From a virus, in IMG/VR virus record IMGVR_UViG_3300027659_000212, positions 1 through 23,706 of that record: 23,706 nucleotides of DNA; one strand, 5' to 3'. Made by a program: the position numbers and the translations under genes. The notes beneath the pieces are model-generated. The model worked only from the letters and a program-made list of their open reading frames with translations, did not search any database and was not told where the DNA came from. Position 1 is the first letter of the stretch. Each line of letters begins with the position of its first letter. This document shows, one piece after another, positions 18,956-23,706 of the stretch.

Positions 18956-19821
18956 ATGTTTTCTAGCTTCCAATTTTTAACACTTAAGTATTCAAATTCG
19001 TCACGTGACTTTGTGTAGTACGAACCTGTTACTTCCATGATTTCATTCTTAGCAAACAGTATAGACCAAATATGTTCTAGTGGATTTGATACATCAAACA
19101 CAAATTGAACTGCACTATTGGTCTCTATATCTTTTAACCAATAGTGATTAGTCACGGCGGATTTTCGTTTAGAGACAATCTTTTGTAATGGTTCTAATTC
19201 TCTAGGTGTATCTCTTACCATTTGAAATGACACATTGATTTTTGGATTCACTTGAACACGAACCTCATCAACACCAGTATCGTATTCATAGAAATATGGA
19301 AGATAATAAATCATACCCATGAAATCATTTTTAACTAACAAGGGAGTTGGACTGTGTATGTAAGAATTTAACTCATCTCTAAATTTTGAAAATTTAGCAT
19401 TTTTGAGTTTCCATATCATAATCTTCTTACTGTAGTAGTCACGAATTTCTTGACCAAGTTCTCGGTCTTCATCAGTGATATGTGTGAATAATTCTTTACT
19501 CAACAAATTAGAAATACTGGCTACTGCTGATGGATTATTTTTATTCAATCGTTTCCAAGTCACACTTAGTGCAAGCACATCTTCTGGACTTTCTAGTACT
19601 TCATATTTTTTAACAGCCTCATGGTACTGAGATTGAACATGAACTTCGTCCCATTGTGATCCACTAATTAATGATGTGGTTGGGACATAACCTTGTAAAG
19701 CTGAAATAGTGATAGGTGATATTTGTGCTGATGATAACGCTGAAGTCCCCTTATATTTTGATGGTCCACCTGCTCCGCCACCGAGTATTTGCAAAAATCC
19801 TTTACCTCTGTAATGTGTCAT
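18952..19821 (-). CDS. Unknown protein at the end of the uvsX-uvsY operon (289 aa)
   Basis: It begins MTHYRGKGFLQILGGGAGGP, then a Ser/Gly/Thr-rich stretch to about 55 and a helical middle (SYHEAVKKYEVLESPEDVLA-type sequence, about 60-160). The C-terminal beta-rich half (DEVRVQVNPKINVSFQMVRD; NSAVQFVFDVSNPLEHIWSI) comes last. I recognise no domain. ATG 19821 gives an ATGA overlap with the uvsY-like stop, which I prefer to the Met at 19878 that would overlap that gene by 61 bases. Operon position suggests a recombination or baseplate-associated role, as genes around T4 uvsY are, but this is only context. Confidence 0.7.
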   Translation of the reverse strand: MTHYRGKGFLQILGGGAGGPSKYKGTSALSSAQISPITISALQGYVPTTSLISGSQWDEVHVQSQYHEAVKKYEVLESPEDVLALSVTWKRLNKNNPSAVASISNLLSKELFTHITDEDRELGQEIRDYYSKKIMIWKLKNAKFSKFRDELNSYIHSPTPLLVKNDFMGMIYYLPYFYEYDTGVDEVRVQVNPKINVSFQMVRDTPRELEPLQKIVSKRKSAVTNHYWLKDIETNSAVQFVFDVSNPLEHIWSILFAKNEIMEVTGSYYTKSRDEFEYLSVKNWKLENI

Positions 19822-20279
19822 AATGATATGTCTTCCATTCCTGCTGTGCGTAATCGCACGATATGTCCCATCTGCCATTGCTTGGCTTCAAGACCCTTCA
19901 TAATTCCTAACCACCTATTGCGTAGTAGGGCCACTTCATTGATTAATGTTTCATAATCAATCACTTCATCTTCACCGTCTACATACTTCTCAGCATCACG
20001 ACTGGTCAATGCTCTATTATACGCTTCTAAATACTTTTGAAAATGTTTTCGGCGAATTTTCCGAAGTTGAATGTTTAGGTAGTTCAACACAGCCTCAATC
20101 TCTTGTAACTGATTGAACCTCTGTTCAGTGGTACCGGGAAGATCAGCAAGGTTCTTTTCAACTTTGCCGTATATCTTTACATCTTTTTTTGCTGAGTCTA
20201 ACTCAACTAGATAATACGATATAAAATCCGGTATTACTGACAAATCATAAACGATTCGTGTATACCAATTGTGTGACAT
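19818..20279 (-). CDS. uvsY: UvsY-like recombination mediator (153 aa)
   Basis: The protein is nearly all helical, with length near T4 UvsY (137). The C-terminal half follows the UvsY plan. A basic helix (QLRKIRRKHFQKYLEAYNRA, about 71-90) comes first, then an acidic turn (YVDGEDEVIDYE), and then a helix ending in KGLEAKQWQMGHIVRLRTAG. The last matches the family's terminal GYQIKNAIDW-type segment in position. UvsY loads UvsX on gp32-coated ssDNA. The gene lies two genes after uvsX in the same operon, directly after a stop codon (TAAATG). Assignment rests on weak motif order plus strong context. Confidence 0.6.
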   Translation of the reverse strand: MSHNWYTRIVYDLSVIPDFISYYLVELDSAKKDVKIYGKVEKNLADLPGTTEQRFNQLQEIEAVLNYLNIQLRKIRRKHFQKYLEAYNRALTSRDAEKYVDGEDEVIDYETLINEVALLRNRWLGIMKGLEAKQWQMGHIVRLRTAGMEDISL

Positions 20280-20531
20280 TTAATTCCAATCTTCTGGATT
20301 GTGATCCTCGTCATCATTTTCTTCGTATTCTTCTTCTTGGAAATGCTGTTCGGCATAACCTTTTAATGCCTTAGTGATATCTTTATCTTTGAATGCATCT
20401 TTGATATCTTCAACTTCAAAATTGTTGTCCATCAAATAATTGACCAAAGAATCTGCCGCATCACCTCGATCATTCAAATCAACATGGTCACGCAAGATTT
20501 CCCAAACCTCTACGATACTATCTAAACTCAT
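20280..20531 (-). CDS. Small acidic protein between uvsX and uvsY (83 aa)
   Basis: Residues 1-60 are helical (SIVEVWEILRDHVDLNDRGD; DSLVNYLMDNNFEVEDIKDA). The tail is a run of Glu, Asp and Asn (QEEEYEENDDEDHNPEDW). It has no known domain. ATG 20531 overlaps the uvsX stop (ATGA) and has GGAGG 9 bases upstream, so strong translation is expected. Similar short proteins occur after uvsX in other aquatic T4-like phages. The acidic tail could mimic DNA or bind gp32/UvsX; that is inference. Confidence 0.7.
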   Translation of the reverse strand: MSLDSIVEVWEILRDHVDLNDRGDAADSLVNYLMDNNFEVEDIKDAFKDKDITKALKGYAEQHFQEEEYEENDDEDHNPEDWN

Positions 20532-21592
20532 TGTACTGCCTCCTCCACTGATTCAGTACTTAGCTTTTTTCCGTGATTTTTACTAAATTCATCCATGACT
20601 TTATCTAAGCAACCACCTTCATTTGATTCCCAACCTTTACGGAACATCTTTAAGATTTCTCCGTCATCGGTTGTATAACTCAAACGATTACCTTCTTTAG
20701 TCAACAAGTCATTCTTCTCAAACAAATCAAGTAGACCACTATATGGGTTCATACCTGTTTCGTATGGAATCTTAATCTGTAGTGTTTCAAAAGGTTTAGC
20801 GTAACGTGTTTTCATAATCTTACATGCGGCACGAATACCATTTACTTCTGAAACTTTGTTACCATCCTCATCCTCTTTGAGTTTGAGTTTCTTCATAGCA
20901 ACAAGAATACTACTAGCATACACAAAGCCTTGACCACCTGATACTTTGTCATCTGGATCAAACATATCCTGACTTGCGTATGTATGATTAGTTGCAACCA
21001 TACCAATATTTAAACTACCGAACATGTTAACAGAGTTACGAACAAGTGCAGCCAATGCTTTAGGCTTACGACCCATGTCACCCTTCATATCACCTGCTTC
21101 AAACTGATTTACGTCAGTGGGTGTTAGTAACATTCCCAAACTATCAATGACAAACAATACCTTAGGTCTGTCATCTGCTGGAAGTGTTTTATAATCAATA
21201 ACAAATTTACTGATTGTCTTGGCTACATCATCAATCATAGCCATATTTAATTTTAACAATTTATCTTCTGTAGTTTGCACACCTAATGCGTGTAACCACT
21301 TCTCATCTAAAGCATTTTCCGAATCGATGAGTACCACAAAGATACCTTGTTGTTGAGCATGACGTACCAAGTTACCGGAACAAATAAAACTTTTTCCGGA
21401 ACCAGACTCGCCAGCAAATACAGTGACTTTGCCAAGAGGAACCCCTTTGTTAAAGTCACCACTAATAAGATAGTTAAGTGCATAATTTCCTGTATTGATC
21501 CAGTCAGTCGGATCGTTAAACCCTATACTAAGGCCTTCAATGGACTTAGTGATTTCTTTTCTAAATTTACTTACATCAAATGGCTTACCCAA
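20528..21592 (-). CDS. uvsX: UvsX, RecA-family recombinase (354 aa)
   Basis: It catalyses homologous strand exchange on gp32-covered ssDNA during recombination-dependent replication. Walker A GESGSGKS is at 61-68; catalytic Glu E92 is in LIDSENALD; Walker B VLFVIDS is at 145-151. The L1 region (about 156-175, TPTDVNQFEAGDMKGDMGRK) and the L2 region (about 200-222, ATNHTYASQDMFDPDDKVSG) follow. Length is close to T4 UvsX (391). The frame starts with TTG (21592) rather than ATG, preceded by AGGAGA at 7 bases; no in-frame ATG exists near it. Downstream genes overlap by ATGA, giving uvsX, the acidic protein, uvsY and the unknown protein in one operon. The UvsX start follows the BPSL0761-like gene by 15 bases. 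Confidence 0.95.
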   Translation of the reverse strand: MGKPFDVSKFRKEITKSIEGLSIGFNDPTDWINTGNYALNYLISGDFNKGVPLGKVTVFAGESGSGKSFICSGNLVRHAQQQGIFVVLIDSENALDEKWLHALGVQTTEDKLLKLNMAMIDDVAKTISKFVIDYKTLPADDRPKVLFVIDSLGMLLTPTDVNQFEAGDMKGDMGRKPKALAALVRNSVNMFGSLNIGMVATNHTYASQDMFDPDDKVSGGQGFVYASSILVAMKKLKLKEDEDGNKVSEVNGIRAACKIMKTRYAKPFETLQIKIPYETGMNPYSGLLDLFEKNDLLTKEGNRLSYTTDDGEILKMFRKGWESNEGGCLDKVMDEFSKNHGKKLSTESVEEAVQ

Positions 21593-21607
21593 ATCGTTCT
21601 CCTAATA

Positions 21608-21838
21608 TTATCTGTGTACACCGTTAGTATACATTGTAAATGATTGTTTATCAAGCAGGTCGGGACATTTTTCTGCCATAGAATCGATTTCATAATCGTG
21701 TGGGTAATGTCTTAGTGCCGCTCTTGCTTTGTCACGAACTATGCTGGGTACCCTTGGTGTTTTACCAGGATCACATAATTCCTCTAATAGTTTTTTACCT
21801 TGCTTTAGGGCCCGGTATCTTTCGTCTGGTAATGTCAT
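21608..21838 (-). CDS. BPSL0761-like small protein (76 aa)
   Basis: The sequence MTLPDERYRALKQGKKLLEE, then KTPRVPSIVRDKARAALRHY-PHDY, matches the pattern I know for BPSL0761-family proteins (M-T-x-P-D-E-R-x-R-A-L, TPRVP, LRHYP). These are uncharacterised small proteins found mainly in Burkholderiales and in some phages. It has AGGAGA before ATG 21838 and lies just upstream of uvsX in the same unit, after the gp32 hairpin terminator. The family name is from recognition of the pattern, not a search. It may be acquired from the host. Confidence 0.7.
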   Translation of the reverse strand: MTLPDERYRALKQGKKLLEELCDPGKTPRVPSIVRDKARAALRHYPHDYEIDSMAEKCPDLLDKQSFTMYTNGVHR

Positions 21839-21856
21839 ATATTCTCCTATTTAATA

Positions 21857-21872
21857 GGGGACCGAAGTCCCC
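21857..21872 (-). terminator. UUCG-tetraloop hairpin after gp32
   Basis: Minus strand GGGGAC-TTCG-GTCCCC, a 6-bp GC-rich stem closed by a stable UUCG loop, 8 bases past the gp32 stop codon. The tail is TATTAAAT rather than a long U-run, so termination may be partial or the hairpin may protect the gp32 mRNA 3' end. Confidence 0.7.
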
Positions 21873-21879
21873 GTTTTAA

Positions 21880-22890
21880 TTAAGCAGTTTTTGCTTGTCT
21901 AGCACGAATCATTGCAAGAATGTCTTGTGCTTTATCACTGCTAGGAGCTGATGTAGGGACTGAGATTGGAGCTGATGCTGTTGATGGTTCATCAGTATCA
22001 AATGGTGCAGACTCTGCTATAGGTGCAGTCGCGGGTGCGCTAGTTTCAGTAGACGCTTTTGTTGCTGCCGCTGTCGTTCCTGCAGGTGCTTCTAAACCAT
22101 AAGGTCTGAAATAGTTACCCCAACGTTCATTGTCGTATGGTTGACCGTCTACGCTTGCTTCAAACATTTCTTTCATAATGCGTAGTTCTGCTTCACCTGG
22201 CTTCTTAGGTAAGAAGTCAGACAATGTGTACAAACCATGTGCTTCAATTGCTGCCAATTCAAGGTCAGTCAATGCACTTTCTTTACGTGACCATGTTGAT
22301 GTAGAATAATCAGCATAACCACCTTTGCTTGATTTCTTAACGTTGAAGTCAAGACCGCGCAAATAGTCAGTTGGCAATTCTTCCATTTCAGGATCAGTCA
22401 ATGATGACTTGATAATACTGAAAATTTGCGAACTGATAATAAACTTACGAATTGGGTTCGCAGGTGTTGTGTCATCACCGATAGGATTTTGACGAACAAA
22501 ACCTTGGTATATATAACTACGTTTCTTCCAGTACTTGTTTGCCAATTCTTTTAGTGATTCATCTTTATACCAAGGACGAACTTCTGCCAAAATTGGACAA
22601 GAAGAACCATCGTTGTACATTTCAACGCAAGGTATTTGTACTTGAATTTGTTTTACGTTTGAATCACCTTTAACACCATTAAATGGTAGTTTGATGATTT
22701 GACGTTCTACCCAGAAACCCCAGGGATTTTTGCTGTCTGCATCTGGAAGAAAGCGCAAAGAGGCTGTAGTGCCTTCGTCCATATTCCAGTGGGGGTAGAT
22801 TAAGTTGTCAGATTGTTTTGTAGAACCGTTGTTCCCTGACTTGTTTTCTTGTGCCGCGATGCGAGCACGAATTTCTGCTAATGATGCCAT
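21880..22890 (-). CDS. gp32 single-stranded DNA-binding protein (336 aa)
   Basis: It coats ssDNA and coordinates replication, recombination and repair. The N-terminal helix (LAEIRARIAAQENK) is basic, as in the T4 cooperativity region. The OB-fold core runs from about 30 (NLIYPHWNMDEGTTASLRFL) to 245, with the zinc-region cysteines C88 and C98 in PCVEMYNDGSSCPIL and then the conserved RPWYKD and KKRSYIYQGFV segments. The third T4 Cys position holds Leu101, and no His is close by, so zinc binding is uncertain. The C-terminal tail (265-320) is Ala/Ser/Pro/Thr-rich with acidic residues (FDTDEP) and ends in DILAMIRARQAKTA. AAGGA precedes ATG 22890. The leader is long and structured. Confidence 0.9.
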   Translation of the reverse strand: MASLAEIRARIAAQENKSGNNGSTKQSDNLIYPHWNMDEGTTASLRFLPDADSKNPWGFWVERQIIKLPFNGVKGDSNVKQIQVQIPCVEMYNDGSSCPILAEVRPWYKDESLKELANKYWKKRSYIYQGFVRQNPIGDDTTPANPIRKFIISSQIFSIIKSSLTDPEMEELPTDYLRGLDFNVKKSSKGGYADYSTSTWSRKESALTDLELAAIEAHGLYTLSDFLPKKPGEAELRIMKEMFEASVDGQPYDNERWGNYFRPYGLEAPAGTTAAATKASTETSAPATAPIAESAPFDTDEPSTASAPISVPTSAPSSDKAQDILAMIRARQAKTA

Positions 22891-22911
22891 AATAATATTT
22901 CCTTATAAATT

Positions 22912-22954
22912 GAGATGGTCTCGTTTTTAATATTCGCTGTCTCCCTATGAGACA
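22912..22954 (-). promoter_or_regulatory. Structured gp32 mRNA leader with competing GUCUC/GAGAC pairings
   Basis: In minus-strand RNA, TGTCTC (22949-22954) pairs with GAGACA (22938-22943) around a 5-base loop. A second GAGAC (22918-22922) lies further down and is followed by TCTC (22912-22915), so GUCUC can pair with either copy. The rest of the leader to ATG 22890 is A/U-rich and unstructured. T4 gp32 represses its own translation by binding such a leader from a 5' pseudoknot. Confidence 0.5.
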
Positions 22955-22969
22955 ACTAACATATGAGAT

Positions 22970-22997
22970 AGTTTAGCACACTTTTCTCTAATGTCAA
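22970..22997 (-). promoter_or_regulatory. Sigma70-type promoter for gp32 (extended -10)
   Basis: Minus strand TTGACA (22992-22997), 16-base spacer, TGC followed by TAAACT (22970-22975). The -10 is imperfect but has the TG extension. It predicts a leader of about 75 bases. Confidence 0.6.
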
Positions 22998-23000
22998 TAG

Positions 23001-23008
23001 TATTTATG
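23001..23008 (-). promoter_or_regulatory. Late-promoter variant CATAAATA upstream of gp32
   Basis: CATAAATA on the minus strand, just upstream of the sigma70 -35. It would allow continued gp32 expression late, as in T4, where gene 32 has several promoters. Confidence 0.5.
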
Positions 23009-23018
23009 CCAGATGTGG

Positions 23019-23044
23019 TAAACCGCACAAAAAAGTGCGGTTTA
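23019..23044 (-). terminator. 10-bp hairpin after the repeat-bearing protein gene
   Basis: TAAACCGCAC (23019-23028) and GTGCGGTTTA (23035-23044) pair perfectly around a loop that is TTTTTT on the minus strand. It lies 11 bases past the stop at 23056. No U-run follows the stem, so it is terminator-like by place, not by all features. Confidence 0.6.
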
Positions 23045-23055
23045 ATTTACCCTTT

Positions 23056-23706
23056 TTACATTCCAGAAAGTTTTTTGATTCTAGATAGTTCGGCATTTTC
23101 GTTTGTTGACTTAGGATAGAGTTTAGCCAGTCGTTGTGTTTCATCTGGTCTAGGGCCATGGTCAGGATCGGGCATGTCATAACCCAATTTGTCTTTGATG
23201 TTGTTGATAACACCCGGGGCAGTACGATCTATGTATTTTTGTTGCCCAGCAGCGTCCCATCCACCTGCCTTTGATCCGGGAGTCCAACCATACTTGTCGG
23301 TCAATGGAGCTTTATAGTTTTTAACATCTGGAGCGCCTGTGTTGGGGATGCTTTCTGGACCAGTACCAATTGGCCCAGCTGGTTGACGAGGACCCCCAGG
23401 ACCTATACCAAAATCGTCGGCTTCCGCCACACCTTCTTCCATCTCAATGTCAGATTCATGGCTACCGTTGTGCTGGCGACCGAATTCATCAGGCTCAGGT
23501 CCATATCCACGGACATCAACTCTAACTGGACGTTGTGAATTGCCAGATACATCTACATTTGTTACTGGAGAATAAGGATTATCTTGACCTCTTCCTAAAG
23601 GTGATAGTGGTAACGGGCCAACATCAGTACCTTGTGAATTGCCAGATACATCTACATTTGTTACTGGAGAATGAGGATTATCTTGACCTCTTCCTAAAGG
23701 TGATAG
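23056..23706 (-). CDS. Pro/Gly/Asp-rich protein with 33-residue repeats, C-terminal 217 residues (N-terminus outside window)
   Basis: The minus-strand frame is open from the right edge to the stop TAA at 23056-23058. The visible part starts with repeat units of 33 residues, each holding LSPLGRGQDNPxSPVTNVDV and SGNSQ. A disordered Gly/Pro/Glu-rich stretch (GPGGPRQPAGPIGTGPESIP) follows, then a more ordered C-terminus with KYGWTPGSKAGGWDAAGQQK and an RPDETQRLAKLYP segment, ending NENAELSRIKKLSGM. Short AEL-RIKKLSG-type C-termini recur on many proteins of marine T4-like phages. A virion or assembly role is possible. Its start codon and full length lie outside the window. Confidence 0.6.
   Translation of the reverse strand, partial: LSPLGRGQDNPHSPVTNVDVSGNSQGTDVGPLPLSPLGRGQDNPYSPVTNVDVSGNSQRPVRVDVRGYGPEPDEFGRQHNGSHESDIEMEEGVAEADDFGIGPGGPRQPAGPIGTGPESIPNTGAPDVKNYKAPLTDKYGWTPGSKAGGWDAAGQQKYIDRTAPGVINNIKDKLGYDMPDPDHGPRPDETQRLAKLYPKSTNENAELSRIKKLSGM
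23533..23706 (-). repeat. 99-bp tandem repeat, two copies visible, extending past the window edge
   Basis: A 75-base block (23533-23607 and 23632-23706) recurs with period 99 and differs at one base in the two visible copies (TAT against CAT, Tyr against His). The period is in frame (33 codons). More copies may exist to the right. Confidence 0.95.

Noticed and set aside
1-23706. tRNA genes, CRISPR arrays, insertion sequences, integrase or attachment sites
   Set aside because: None seen. All gaps between genes are under 170 bases and are explained by promoters, hairpins or leaders, and the only repeats are within coding regions or short palindromes.

Overview
The window looks like part of a T4-like (Caudoviricetes, myovirus-type) phage genome with AT-rich DNA. 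Almost every gene is on the minus strand, stop and start codons overlap throughout, and there is no rRNA, tRNA, CRISPR array or insertion sequence that I can see. Recognisable core genes are a DnaB/gp41-type helicase, a TOPRIM primase (gp61 type), UvsW, UvsX, a UvsY-like mediator, gp32 and a probable gp62-type clamp-loader subunit. Late genes follow octamers of the T4 late-promoter class (mostly GATAAATA, one exact TATAAATA). Many virion proteins resemble those of marine and freshwater T4-like phages. Classical TTGACA-N17-TATAAT promoters point to a proteobacterial-type sigma70 host; a BPSL0761-like small protein hints weakly at Burkholderiales.

Layout. Positions 1-5600 hold late/virion genes: a 5'-complete but window-truncated structural protein, a tail-fibre-like protein, and head- or tail-associated proteins. 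A PD-(D/E)XK nuclease with its own consensus sigma70 promoter sits among them. Positions 5608-7978 encode helicase and primase from one early promoter. Positions 8028-9247 form a small divergent late module: a baseplate-like protein on minus and the window's only plus-strand gene. Positions 9218-13272 are the most unusual part: a miniature DnaE-like protein coupled to a DexA/DnaQ-type exonuclease, preceded by a run of small proteins that share a WC..FG..G core and a C-terminal F-x-L-R-W-Q motif (nine copies), with a class-I glutamine-amidotransferase-like protein inserted after the first copy. Positions 13217-14986 hold a zinc-finger protein, the gp62-like protein and a conserved unknown. Positions 15008-17475 hold UvsW and a coupled HARP-like protein. 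Positions 17563-18896 hold an AAA+ ATPase and a small membrane protein. Positions 18952-21838 are the uvsX/uvsY operon, 21880-22890 is gp32 with a structured leader, and 23056-23706 is the C-terminal part of a repeat-bearing Pro/Gly-rich protein.

How it fits together. Early replication and recombination genes are driven by sigma70 promoters, several placed so close to the start codon that the mRNAs should be leaderless. Structural genes are driven by late octamers. One late gene (822-1802) has a hairpin arrangement like that of T4 genes e and soc, which would silence read-through transcripts but not late ones. The best candidates for undescribed biology are the nine-member small-protein family and the mini-DnaE/exonuclease pair at the end of the same tightly overlapped gene string.
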